Part shown: positions 50,011-58,899 of the stretch, in pieces
Layout of the letters: each line of letters begins with the position of its first letter
Numbering within the stretch: position 1 is the stretch's first letter
From: Actinomyces glycerinitolerans
GTDB taxonomy: Bacteria > Actinomycetota > Actinomycetes > Actinomycetales > Actinomycetaceae
Reading direction: 5' to 3'
DNA length: 64,000 bases
Assembly (NCBI RefSeq): GCF_900098745.1
Contig: NZ_FQTT01000010.1
Coordinates: forward strand, 388,567-452,566
Program-made: the position numbers and the translations under genes
The notes under the pieces: model-generated
The model's input: the letters and a program-made list of their open reading frames with translations, nothing else
Told to the model about the DNA's origin: nothing
Database searches by the model: none

Positions 50011-53000
50011 TTACGCATTCTCATTTGTGAGGTCCCCGAACCTCTCCACGTACGCCGTCAGCGCCTCGACGACGCGCGCCTTGCGCTCGTCGTGGCTCTG
50101 GCCCGCTGCGGCCTTGCGGAAACGGGAGACTCTTGGGAGCAGGCGGGTGATCGCGGTGCCCTCGGTAGGGACAACCCCACTACGCAGGGCGGCGCCGACG
50201 AACTCCTCGGTTTCTGCTTCGCGCAGCCCTTCGGCGGTGACGATGGCGTCCAGCTCTGCGGTCATCCGCGCCGCGATGAACGCTTTCCACTGCTCGTCAA
50301 CTGCACCGTTGCTGGACACGGACCGGACGAAGTCCTCAATGAGGTCCCGCTTGGAGTGAAGCGTGGGACTGGAGGCGATGGCGCGCTTGATCTCCACGGG
50401 GATCTCCCGGTCCTCGCCGTCGCCCCGCTGGGTGCGCTTGTCCTCCACGAGCCGCAGGATGTAGTCGACCCCGACCTCTACCTGCTTGATGAGCTCGATC
50501 TCGAAGACGAGGTCCTCGTTGACGACTTCCTTTTCCGCCTCGGAGGCCGCGCGCATCTGGGCGTGGATCTCCAGGTACATGCTGGTGTAGTCGGCGAGGT
50601 CGGCGTCGTTGAGGCCACCCATGTTGTCGTCGGCGAACTCGTCGAAGGAGACGAGGATGTTCCGCAGCCTGAGGATCTGGCCGAACAGCGTCACGAACTC
50701 CTTCTGGGCTTCCTCCGAGAGGATCACCTCACCGGGCTGCCACTTGCCGCGCAATAGCGCGACCTTGGCGATGAACTCCTCCAGGTACTCGCGGTAGGAG
50801 CGCAGGAGGATGGTGCCACTGGCGTTCTTGTTGCCGAACAGGGCGATGGCGGCATCTGTCTCGGCCTGAAGATTGCGGAAGCAGACGATGTTTCCGTAGC
50901 TCTTGACGGCGTTGAGGATGCGGTTGGTGCGGGAGAAGGCCTGAATGAGGCCGTGGGTGCGCAGTGGCTTGTCGACCCACAGGGTGTTGAGGGTCTTGGA
51001 GTCGAAGCCGGTGAGGAACATGTTGACGACGATGACCAGGTCGATCTGCCGCTTGGTGAGGCGGGCGGAGATGTCCTCGTAGTAGCCCTCGAAGCCTGAG
51101 AAGCTGGTGTCGTAGCTGGTTCCGAACTGCTGGTTGTAGTCGGCGATGGCGGCGTCGAGGAAGGCACGGTCGTCGGCGGACAGTGCGGTTGGGTCGGTGG
51201 ATTCCTCGGCGAGGGAGTCGCCGGGTGCTTCGGCGTTGGCGGCGTAGGAGTAGATGATGCCGACGCTGAGCCGCTGGTCACTCGGCAGCCCCTGCTGCTG
51301 GCGGGCGAACTCCTGGTAGTAGGCGCGCGCGGCAGGGATGGAGGCGGTAGCGAGCAGAGAGTTGAAGCCGGCCAGGCGTTGTTGTCCGAGCGTGTAGGTC
51401 CGGTTGCGCCGGGTCTTCTGGTTGAAGTGCTCACGGATGTAGGTGACTACCTGCGCGATCCTCCCCGGGGCGAGGAGCGCCCGCTCGGTGTCGATGGCAC
51501 TGACTTCGGCGTCGACGACGTCGTCGCGGCTGTGCACGGTGTCGATGTAGTCGATGCGGAACGGCAGGACGTTCTTGTCGCCGATGGCGTCGACGATCGT
51601 GTAGGAGTGGAGCTGGTCGCCGAATGCCTGGGCGGTGGTGCGCAGTTGTACGTTGCCGCTGGAGCCGGCGTTCTCGGCGAAGATAGGGGTGCCGGTGAAG
51701 CCGAAGAGGTGGTAGTTGCGGAAGGCCTTGGTGATGGCGGTGTGCATGTCGCCGAACTGGCTGCGGTGACATTCGTCGAAGATGAGTACGACGTGCCCCG
51801 TGTAGACGGCGTGCTTACGGTTGCGACCAACGAAAGTGGACAGCTTCTGGATCGTGGTGACGATGATCTTGACCGTGGGATCGTTGATCTGGGCTGTCAG
51901 CTGGGTGGTGGACTGGTTGGCGGAGACGGTGCCCTCGGCGAAGCGGTTGTATTCCTTGATGGTCTGGTGGTCGAGGTCTTTGCGGTCGACGACGAAGATG
52001 ACCTTGTCGATCTCCTCCATTCCGGCGGCGAGCTTGGCGGTCTTGAAGGAGGTGAGGGTCTTGCCGCTGCCGGTGGTGTGCCAGATGTATCCGCCGGCGG
52101 CGAGGGTGCCTGTTTGACGGGCGTTGGTGGAGGTGTTGATGCGCTGGAGGATCGCCTCGGTGGCGGCGATCTGGTAGGGCCGCATGACCAGGAGTTTGCG
52201 GTCGGCGAGGGTGTCGGCGACGGTGAAGACGCAGTAGCGGGTCAGGACGGCGAGCAGCGTGTGCTTGGACAGGAAGGTGCGGGTGAAGTCGACGAGGTCG
52301 GTGATGCGCTGGTTGGTGGCGTCGGTCCACCAGGAGGTGAACTCGTATGCGTCCGATGTCGCGGCTTTGACCTGCCGCTGGGTGCCGCGGTTCTCGGTGA
52401 CGTGGTCCTGGCGGGTCGTATTGGCGTAGTACTTGGTGTAGGTGCCGTTGGAGATGATGAAGATCTGGACGTAGCCGAACAGGCCCGCTCCGGACCAGAA
52501 GGAGTCGCGCTGGTAGCGGTTGATCTGGTTGAAGGCCTCGCGGATGTCGACGCCGCGCCGTTTGAGCTCGACGTGGACGAGTGGGAGCCCGTTGACCAGG
52601 ATGGTGACGTCGTAGCGGTTCGAGCGCGCAGCGTTGGTGGCGACGTACTGGTTGGTGACTTGCAGCCGATTGTTGTGGATGTGCTGCTTGTCGATGAGGC
52701 GGATGTTCTTGGACTCGCCGTTGTCCCGGCTGAGGACTTGGATGTGGTCCTCCTGGATGCGCTGGGTCTTCTCGACGACGTCGAGCGCGCCGCCCGTGGT
52801 GAGGATGGAGTGCTCGAAGAAGCGCTTCCACTCGGCGTCGGTGAAGTGGTAGTCGTTGAGCGCTTCGAGTTGGGTGCGGAGGTTGGCTATGAGTTCGGCC
52901 TCGGCGTTGTCGGGGCTGAACTGGATGTACTCGTAGGCCTGGTCCTGGAGCTGGGCGATGAAGGCGCGTTCGAGGTCCGCCTCGGACTGATAGGCCTTGC

Positions 53001-53097
53001 TGGTGCGCTCGCTCGGCTCATAGGTGCCGACGACGGTGGCCTCGTCGGTCAGGACGACGAGCTCAATGCGTACGGCGTGGGCTTCGCGGATGGTCAT
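50011..53097 (-). CDS. hsdR: Type I restriction enzyme, R (restriction/translocase) subunit
   Basis: 1028 residues. N-terminal PD-(D/E)XK nuclease with the Glu-x-Lys motif in VELKR (Glu177, Lys179). Helicase/translocase motifs: TGSGKT (342-347), DECH (441-444) and the domain-2 motif FLTGFDSKTLNTLWVDKPLRTHG. C-terminal helical region contacts the methylase. It cuts unmodified DNA after ATP-driven translocation. Its ATG overlaps the hsdS stop (ATGA at 53094-53097). Frame intact over its full length. Confidence 0.97.
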   Translation of the reverse strand: MTIREAHAVRIELVVLTDEATVVGTYEPSERTSKAYQSEADLERAFIAQLQDQAYEYIQFSPDNAEAELIANLRTQLEALNDYHFTDAEWKRFFEHSILTTGGALDVVEKTQRIQEDHIQVLSRDNGESKNIRLIDKQHIHNNRLQVTNQYVATNAARSNRYDVTILVNGLPLVHVELKRRGVDIREAFNQINRYQRDSFWSGAGLFGYVQIFIISNGTYTKYYANTTRQDHVTENRGTQRQVKAATSDAYEFTSWWTDATNQRITDLVDFTRTFLSKHTLLAVLTRYCVFTVADTLADRKLLVMRPYQIAATEAILQRINTSTNARQTGTLAAGGYIWHTTGSGKTLTSFKTAKLAAGMEEIDKVIFVVDRKDLDHQTIKEYNRFAEGTVSANQSTTQLTAQINDPTVKIIVTTIQKLSTFVGRNRKHAVYTGHVVLIFDECHRSQFGDMHTAITKAFRNYHLFGFTGTPIFAENAGSSGNVQLRTTAQAFGDQLHSYTIVDAIGDKNVLPFRIDYIDTVHSRDDVVDAEVSAIDTERALLAPGRIAQVVTYIREHFNQKTRRNRTYTLGQQRLAGFNSLLATASIPAARAYYQEFARQQQGLPSDQRLSVGIIYSYAANAEAPGDSLAEESTDPTALSADDRAFLDAAIADYNQQFGTSYDTSFSGFEGYYEDISARLTKRQIDLVIVVNMFLTGFDSKTLNTLWVDKPLRTHGLIQAFSRTNRILNAVKSYGNIVCFRNLQAETDAAIALFGNKNASGTILLRSYREYLEEFIAKVALLRGKWQPGEVILSEEAQKEFVTLFGQILRLRNILVSFDEFADDNMGGLNDADLADYTSMYLEIHAQMRAASEAEKEVVNEDLVFEIELIKQVEVGVDYILRLVEDKRTQRGDGEDREIPVEIKRAIASSPTLHSKRDLIEDFVRSVSSNGAVDEQWKAFIAARMTAELDAIVTAEGLREAETEEFVGAALRSGVVPTEGTAITRLLPRVSRFRKAAAGQSHDERKARVVEALTAYVERFGDLTNENA

Positions 53098-54272
53098 GCT
53101 GCCGCACCCTTCTCCGGGAAGGCCAAGAGCTTGTCTCTGTAATACTCGTACTGCTTGCGCCGCGCCGCGATCTCCGCGGGCAGGCCGGAGTTCAGGTCGT
53201 TGACGAGGGCGTCGAACTTATCAAGAATGCTCACCACTTTCATCTGCACCGCCATGTCAGGCAATGGAATGACAAGCCTTTCAAGACTTGCCTTATTTAG
53301 CGCAGGAATACCCTGAAACGAACAAAGCGCGCGCAATTCAGGCTGCATGTACTGCAAAGAATGATAGAGAAAACGAACGTCAAGCTCGTTCACATCCTTA
53401 ACAGTGACACCATAATTCAGATTCCCACGGTAATACCTGCCTTCGCACCATGTTATAGATCCAACCCCCGCACCCCTGCTAGTTATTCCGACGGGGTTGC
53501 CCTCAGTATTGTATTCACCTATATAACCAAGCGGCTCTCTGCCGCTATTGATCACCGGATACGGCCCAGGATTCTCTTGAATCAATCGCTTACTGACCGC
53601 TGCTCCGGTTTTGACTTGCACCAACTCACCCAATGGGGAACGGGTTACCGATCCAGAAAACGTCATTTCCCGATGTCGGTAGTACTCATATTGTCGACGA
53701 CGCGCCTCCAGCTCCGCCTCCAGCTCCGCCTCCAGCTGGGTGAACTGGTCCAATACTCTCACAATTTCCCGCTGCACCGCAAGCGGAGGAATCGGGAACC
53801 GGAACCGTTTGAAGCCGACCATGTCAACTGACTGAAAACTCGAGACCGTAGTGTTCTTCTTGCACCACTCATCCAGACGGAAGCAGTAGTAGTACAGGAA
53901 CTTAACATCGAAGCGACTCCGATACTCATCCTTCAACGTGAGACACGTAAACCTCTGGTTCGAGAGATGCGGCACCCGAATCAGCGCGTGCTCCCCAATC
54001 GTTGCGGATGTTGCTACCAAGATCGAATCTGCGGCGAACAGTCGTCCGCCCTTCACCGCAGACTTCGATATCCGCTGTATCGAGTCGTCAAGAATCCCTC
54101 CATTTGCTCGGATATCCTCCATCCTGAACCACGGCACCTCATCGCCAGACCATGCTTCGGCGTCAGTCTTCCGCGGCGTATAGCCGTTCCGCGTATCGAA
54201 CAACGTCGCCAGCGGCTTGTAGTCCACTCCGTCGGGGCACAGTTCCTTGACCAAGTTGTCGATGCGGCTCAC
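53094..54272 (-). CDS. hsdS: Type I restriction-modification specificity subunit with 12-bp spacer repeats
   Basis: 392 residues with two target-recognition domains. TRD1 spans about 15-170 and TRD2 about 210-355, each followed by a conserved helix with RRRQYEYYR or RRKQYEYYRDKLL. The central spacer helix contains Leu-Glu-Ala-Glu repeats encoded by a 12-bp tandem repeat (53703-53735). TRD-coding DNA is visibly more AT-rich than its neighbours, as expected for exchanged specificity modules. It sets the methylation target for HsdM and HsdR. Confidence 0.95.
   Translation of the reverse strand: MSRIDNLVKELCPDGVDYKPLATLFDTRNGYTPRKTDAEAWSGDEVPWFRMEDIRANGGILDDSIQRISKSAVKGGRLFAADSILVATSATIGEHALIRVPHLSNQRFTCLTLKDEYRSRFDVKFLYYYCFRLDEWCKKNTTVSSFQSVDMVGFKRFRFPIPPLAVQREIVRVLDQFTQLEAELEAELEARRRQYEYYRHREMTFSGSVTRSPLGELVQVKTGAAVSKRLIQENPGPYPVINSGREPLGYIGEYNTEGNPVGITSRGAGVGSITWCEGRYYRGNLNYGVTVKDVNELDVRFLYHSLQYMQPELRALCSFQGIPALNKASLERLVIPLPDMAVQMKVVSILDKFDALVNDLNSGLPAEIAARRKQYEYYRDKLLAFPEKGAAA
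53703..53735 (-). repeat. 12-bp tandem repeat in the hsdS spacer
   Basis: The unit CTGGAGGCGGAG occurs 2.75 times and encodes Leu-Glu-Ala-Glu. Change by one unit would add or remove four residues between the two recognition domains, as with the TAEL repeats of EcoR124I and EcoDXXI, which alter the spacer length of the target. Confidence 0.9.
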
Positions 54273-55828
54273 TTGGCGCCCCCTTCCAGGTCGGCGACGA
54301 TCGCGTCAATGTTGGCCCGCAGCTTGGCCTGGCGAGCCACGATGCGTGCGATCTCGGCGTTCAGCGCCACGATATCTACCTCCTCGCGCATGTCTTCTGC
54401 CTCCACGTAGGCCGACACCGACAGGTTGTAGCCATTCTCCGCGAGCTGTTCCGCACCTACCACGCTGGAGCGGTGCGCTACCACCTCGCGCTTCGCCACG
54501 GCGTCAACAATGAAGTCGCGGTGCTCGGCGGCGAGGTGGTTCTTGTTTCCGGTGCGGACGAACTGGTCGGAGGCGTCGAGGAAGAAGACGTCGTTCGTGG
54601 TCTTCGACTTCTTGAGCACGATGATGCAGGTCCCGATCGTCGTGCCGAAGAACAGGTCGGGCGGCAGCTGGATGACCGCCTCCACGTAGTTGTTCTCGAT
54701 CAGGTACTTGCGGATCTTCTGCTCCGCCCCGCCCCGGTACAGCACGCCCGGGAACTCGACGATCGCCGCCGTGCCCTTGACGTCCAACCAGGACAGCATG
54801 TGCATGGTGAAGGCCAGGTCGGCCTTCGACTTCGGAGCCAGGACGCCCGCGGCCGCGAAGCGAGGGTCGTTAATCAGGGTCGGATCGTCCTTTCCGATCC
54901 AATGGGTTGAGTACGGCGGATTGGAGACGATCGCCTCGAAGGGCTCGTCATCCCAGTGCGCCGGGTGCCGCAACGTGTCCCCGTGAGCGATGTTGAAGTC
55001 CGCGAAGTTGATGTCGTGCAGGAACATGTTGATGCGGCACAGGTTGTAGGTGGTCAGGTTGATCTCTTGGCCGAAGAACCCGCCCCGCACGTTCTCTTTG
55101 CCGAGCACCTTGGCGAACTGGAGCAGCAGCGAACCCGAGCCGCACGCCGGGTCATACACCCGGTCCACGCTCGTCTTGCCGGCCACGGCAATGCGCGCGA
55201 GAACCTCGCTGACCTCCTGCGGGGTGAAGAACTCGCCACCGCTCTTGCCCGCCGAGGAGGCGTACATGGTCATCAAGTACTCGTAGGCGTCCCCGAAGGT
55301 GTCGATGGTCGAATCGCCGTATGACAGGTCGAGGTTTCCTACGGCATTGATGATCCGCACCAGCTTCTCGTTGCGCTGCGCGACCGTGGAGCCGAGCTTG
55401 TTGGAGTTGACGTCGACGTCGTCGAACAGGCCACGCAGGTCCGACTCGGCCCCGGTGCCGAAGGCCGAGAGCTCGATGTTCTTGAAGATCCTGGACAGCG
55501 TCTCGTTCAGGTTCTCATCGTGCGGTGCCCGCTCACGCACGTTGCCGAACAGCTCCGACGGGGCGATGAAGAAGCCCTTCTCGTTGATGATGCCGTCGCG
55601 CGCCTCGCGGACCTCGGCATCACCCAGGATGGCGTAGTCGAAGTCCGGGTCACCCGCCTCATGCTCTCCGGCGTTGATGTACTCCGTGAGGTTCTCGGAG
55701 ATGAACCGGTAAAAGAGGAAGCCCAGAACGTAGGCCTTGAAGTCCCAGCCATCCACGCTTCCGCGCAACTCGTTGGCGACCTTCCAGATCGTCCGGTGGA
55801 GCTCGGCGCGCTCGGTCTCTTTGGTCAC
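54269..55828 (-). CDS. hsdM: Type I DNA adenine methyltransferase subunit
   Basis: 519 residues from a GTG at 55826-55828 with GAGGAAC upstream; the open frame continues upstream into the PIN gene but without a site. HsdM N-domain (1-140), then SAM motif DPACGSGSL (226-234) and catalytic NPPY (303-306). Methylates adenine within the HsdS target. Stop overlaps the hsdS ATG. The start lies 137 bp below the DUF4411 stop on the same strand. Confidence 0.96.
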   Translation of the reverse strand: MTKETERAELHRTIWKVANELRGSVDGWDFKAYVLGFLFYRFISENLTEYINAGEHEAGDPDFDYAILGDAEVREARDGIINEKGFFIAPSELFGNVRERAPHDENLNETLSRIFKNIELSAFGTGAESDLRGLFDDVDVNSNKLGSTVAQRNEKLVRIINAVGNLDLSYGDSTIDTFGDAYEYLMTMYASSAGKSGGEFFTPQEVSEVLARIAVAGKTSVDRVYDPACGSGSLLLQFAKVLGKENVRGGFFGQEINLTTYNLCRINMFLHDINFADFNIAHGDTLRHPAHWDDEPFEAIVSNPPYSTHWIGKDDPTLINDPRFAAAGVLAPKSKADLAFTMHMLSWLDVKGTAAIVEFPGVLYRGGAEQKIRKYLIENNYVEAVIQLPPDLFFGTTIGTCIIVLKKSKTTNDVFFLDASDQFVRTGNKNHLAAEHRDFIVDAVAKREVVAHRSSVVGAEQLAENGYNLSVSAYVEAEDMREEVDIVALNAEIARIVARQAKLRANIDAIVADLEGGAK

Positions 55829-55964
55829 GGGTTCCTCGTTCTCGTCGTCGGGGCGGCGCCGGGGTCGGGCGCCACGGGACAGTGTCGCACCGACCTCCGA
55901 CACGAACGCGGGGCACTCCGACAGGCGGTCGAACTGTTGTCCACGCCGACCGCTCACCCCGAGG

Positions 55965-56465
55965 TCATGACTCCGGGCGGCGCAGGTCGAGGTGGGCGCC
56001 CGTACGACGAAGCATCTCGAAGGTGTTGACCCACGCGACGTCAAGCGCCTCGCATGCGTCCGGGATCTTGACCCGCTTGCGCGAACCTGACCCCGCACTC
56101 TCGTGAGTTACGACGGTGCACGTGTGCGCCGCGGCGAACGCGACAAGAAGGTAGTCAGCGTCGTTCGCCGAGAACCCGTTCAGCGCCGCCGGGGTGAAGT
56201 TTTGGGACTGCGCCCAGGAGGATAATGGAGTGAAGAATGATGTGGTCTGCTGGTCGATCGGATAGAAGAACTTGCGGTGCTTCTTCGCCCACTCGGCGAG
56301 CTCGTCATCTCCACGACGGAGCTCTTCGCCGACCCTCTCAATGCTGAACACCGTGCCTTGCGCGTGCGCGCGATCGAGCCACATCCAAAACCCAGGCGCG
56401 ATGTCGAAGGCGTAGTAGCGGTTCTTCGCCTCAATGAGGACGTTGGCGTCGACCAGGTACATCAT
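55965..56465 (-). CDS. DUF4411 PIN-like domain protein (toxin-like)
   Basis: 166 residues. PIN-type N-terminus MYLVDANVLIEAKNRYY with Asp6, further acidic positions in EELRRGDDELAEW and ANDADYLLVAFAAAH. DUF4411 proteins are commonly encoded next to ImmA/IrrE proteases, exactly as here (ATGA overlap at 56462-56465). They are predicted RNases and likely act as toxins or defence effectors. Position upstream of hsdM suggests cotranscription with the R-M genes. Confidence 0.85.
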   Translation of the reverse strand: MMYLVDANVLIEAKNRYYAFDIAPGFWMWLDRAHAQGTVFSIERVGEELRRGDDELAEWAKKHRKFFYPIDQQTTSFFTPLSSWAQSQNFTPAALNGFSANDADYLLVAFAAAHTCTVVTHESAGSGSRKRVKIPDACEALDVAWVNTFEMLRRTGAHLDLRRPES

Positions 56466-57616
56466 GCTGCTCCCACTCTCTCTGCCAGCCCTTCGAAGGT
56501 CGAGTGCGTCGCTGTCCCCAGCATCCGGTAGGCATCCCGGTACGTCGTCCGCCCCTCAAGGGTTGAGGAGACCACCGCCCGGGTGAAGGGGCGGCCGAGA
56601 CGCCGCAACTGAGTGTTGTAGTACTCCCCACCCGCACCGCTGCTATGACTGGACTGCATGAGTTCCATGACCCGCCGCCGTTCGGCGTCGTACCGGGACA
56701 TGAACTCGTCCCAGGTCAGCCTCCCAACTTCTCGGAGCCTGGCAAGCACCACAAGAGTGCTGACCTTGTAGTGGGCGGCCAGTCGCTCAAGTTCGTCCTC
56801 ACCGTAGCTTCCTGCCCACTCCTCACGGAGGGAGTCAAGTGGAAGCAATACCTCCGCAGCAACCTGGTTACACCAGCGCTCCTCCTCCTTCGTCCCCTTC
56901 ACAGCACCGGCGGCCGCATCGGATAGCGCGCTGCGCCCCAGCCACAGGTGGGCAAGCTCATGGACGAGAGTGAAGATCTGCGCGGCCTTCGTATCGGCCC
57001 CGTTGACGAAGACGAGGGGAGCGATGTCATCAGCTAGGGTGAATCCCCGGAACTCCTCCGGGTCGAGCACGCGGTGCGTGTTCGCACCCACGATCCCACT
57101 GACCATGACCAGGACCCCGATGGTCTCAACACGCTTGATGAGGTCAGTCATCGCGGCTGCCGAGTTGGAGACGGACCGCTCGTCCAGGCGGAGCACATCC
57201 CTTATGCGGGCGGCAACGTCCTCCGCCGGAGTCACCAGCGTTGCAGACCCCACGAATCCGAGCGGGGAAGCGCCCAGCTCCAGAGCATCGTCGCGGTACC
57301 AGTCCTGGCGCCTTTGACACAGGTAGATCGTCTCCAGCAGGTCGGCGGACGGCTCGCGGACTCCGGCGTCGCGAATGGTCCGCATGTCCGGGATAGGGAT
57401 CTCCTCGACCGGCGGCGTGGGCAGGAAAAGCATCCCGAAGGGCGTGTGGGTGTCAGAAGCGAACTTCTCCACCTGCTTGAGAGTGGGGCGCCTGGTGCCG
57501 TCAATCCAGTCGTCGAACTTGGGGGCACGACGGCGGACGGTCTCCTCGTCCCAGCGCGCCCGCCTGACGGCCCAGCGCAGCAGGTCGGGCGCGACATCCA
57601 CACGGACTGTGGCCAT
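56462..57616 (-). CDS. ImmA/IrrE-family zinc metallopeptidase
   Basis: 384 residues. The N-terminal ~100 residues look like a degenerate XRE-type HTH (LLRWAVRRARWDEETVRRR, PTLKQVEKFASDTHTPFGMLF). The protease domain has the zinc motif HELAH (219-223) followed by the usual ALSD segment and WCNQVAAEVLLP. Such enzymes cleave repressors or antitoxins. It overlaps the DUF4411 PIN gene by 4 bp, so a protease-controlled toxin pair is likely. It is the first gene of the five-gene unit ending in hsdR. Confidence 0.9.
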   Translation of the reverse strand: MATVRVDVAPDLLRWAVRRARWDEETVRRRAPKFDDWIDGTRRPTLKQVEKFASDTHTPFGMLFLPTPPVEEIPIPDMRTIRDAGVREPSADLLETIYLCQRRQDWYRDDALELGASPLGFVGSATLVTPAEDVAARIRDVLRLDERSVSNSAAAMTDLIKRVETIGVLVMVSGIVGANTHRVLDPEEFRGFTLADDIAPLVFVNGADTKAAQIFTLVHELAHLWLGRSALSDAAAGAVKGTKEEERWCNQVAAEVLLPLDSLREEWAGSYGEDELERLAAHYKVSTLVVLARLREVGRLTWDEFMSRYDAERRRVMELMQSSHSSGAGGEYYNTQLRRLGRPFTRAVVSSTLEGRTTYRDAYRMLGTATHSTFEGLAERVGAA

Positions 57617-58316
57617 GGGGTCCTCCTTCGCGTCCCGGTCTCATGCACAAGTTTGCCGCATACCACCGACATCGTCAGCCTCCAAACCGGAGTCACCCCT
57701 CATCAGTCGAGCACGACTGCTGGTTACCGCGCACTTGACCGCAGCTTGGGCTGTCCGTAGCACGACCCGGTGGAATCCCCCGCATCGTCGCGGACGTACG
57801 GCCGTGAAGAGTAGTCCGACCACTACTCATGCGTGAGTACATCATTGCCTCAGAGCCTGCTCTCCTCCATCCAGCACCACCTGCTCATCGCCTTGGTCGC
57901 GCACCTGCTTACCACCTTGGCCCCACCTGCGCGGATGCCCCTGTGCCAGCGAGCTAATCGCGTTCGCCATTGACCTCCTCTGGACCGTCATCCGACATCC
58001 GAACACGAAGCGCCTCGGCACGCGCGTCATCAGCAGGATCATTCGTCGAGCCGATCCTCCTCGCCACGCCGCGGAACGACGGCCCCGGTGCCGAGACCGT
58101 CGTCGCCATATGCCAAACCGTCGAGCTGGGCGGGCGCGACGCCGCAGCCGGGCAGGAGCGGCGCCGCCGAACTCGATGATGCCGCGGTACCGCTGAACCT
58201 GTGGCTTTACGAGGACCTTGCCGCGGGGGCGGGCGCTCCCGAGTCCATCGCCATCCTGGTGCGCAACGGCGATCCCGGTCTAATTCACGTCAGAGACGAG
58301 ACCTACTGTGGCCGCG
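57617..58316. other. 700-bp gap upstream of the ImmA/IrrE gene
   Basis: No confident gene. A 42-codon minus-strand ORF (57842-57970, MANAISSLAQGHPRRW) has GGAGG very close to its ATG, and a plus-strand frame around 57950-58050 reads protein-like with GC-rich third bases, but neither can be confirmed. A 16-bp palindrome lies at 57824-57839. Confidence 0.45.
57824..57839. promoter_or_regulatory. Possible operator TACTCATGCGTGAGTA
   Basis: TACTCA and TGAGTA flank TGCG. It lies about 210 bp upstream of the ImmA/IrrE start, so linkage to that gene is uncertain. Confidence 0.25.
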
Positions 58317-58463
58317 ATGCGAATCGAGAGGAGGCGACATGACATACCGTATCCCAGAGGATACGGTCTGCTCCTCGGGGGCAGCAAAGGAACCCAGCGC
58401 ACCGACATCAGCAAGGCACGCACGATACGCGAGGACCTCAGGAGAACAGGAGACTGGACATGA
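58317..58463 (+). pseudogene. HigB-like toxin, truncated remnant
   Basis: In this frame a 48-residue product ends GYGLLLGGSKGTQRTDISKA...TGDWT. The LLLGGSKGTQ-x-x-DI-x-KA part is the conserved C-terminus of the HigB/'addiction module killer' family, whose members are about 95-110 residues. The N-terminal half with the RNase fold is missing; only MRI survives from the mid-domain. The stop overlaps the antitoxin ATG (ATGA at 58460-58463), as in intact higBA operons. Confidence 0.7.
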
Positions 58464-58741
58464 GCCTCATACGCTGGGACGCGGCCGACTACCTGGACGA
58501 TGACGACGCGATCATCGCCTACCTGAACGAGGCCGCCGCGCAGGACGATCCCAAGCTGCTTCAAGCAGCCCTTGGCGATATCGCCCGCGCCAAGGGCATG
58601 AGGGGGATAGCAGAGCAGGTCGGCGTCGGACGCGAGTCCCTATACAAATCCCTATCGGGCGCAGGCAATCCGTCCTTCCAAACGGTCGCCAGAGTGGTAC
58701 GCGCCCTGGGCGGTCGCATCACCATCACCACCGCGGCATAG
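58460..58741 (+). CDS. HigA-like antitoxin, now without a full toxin
   Basis: 93 residues. Typical 'addiction module antidote' form: WDAADYLDDDDAIIAYLNEA, LQAALGDIARAKGM, then an XRE-type HTH with GIAEQVGVGRESLYKSLSG (49-67) and FQTVARVVRALG. It binds and neutralises HigB-type RelE-fold toxins and represses its own promoter. The upstream toxin gene is only a remnant, so this antitoxin is orphaned. It could still protect against related toxins. Confidence 0.9.
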   Translation: MSLIRWDAADYLDDDDAIIAYLNEAAAQDDPKLLQAALGDIARAKGMRGIAEQVGVGRESLYKSLSGAGNPSFQTVARVVRALGGRITITTAA

Positions 58742-58787
58742 TCCCGGCACGGCGAAGGTCTAACAGCCCGTCTCCACGGCTCCGCCC

Positions 58788-58855
58788 TCACGCCCCGACC
58801 CGGTCGCGCTCCTCACGGACGGCGGGGCGGCACCGATACCGCTCGTGCAGGCCGG
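58788..58855 (-). repeat. Partial copy of the SWIM-gene 3' end
   Basis: This stretch matches 60498-60565, the last codons of the SWIM gene, with 9 mismatches over the 62 bp from 58794 and no gaps. On the minus strand it reads LHERYRCRPAVREERDRVGA and stop, against LREQYRRRPTVREELDRVGL and stop. The AlbA_2 gene lies between the two copies. Confidence 0.75.
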
Positions 58856-58899
58856 TGGGCAACGCACAACGCCCGCCGCGCGAAGACCGACCTCGCACC

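Noticed and set aside
51379..53142. 587-codon open frame on the plus strand opposite hsdR
   Set aside because: Asp/Val/Gly-rich shadow of hsdR, which has all family motifs on the other strand. Long antisense frames are normal at this GC content.
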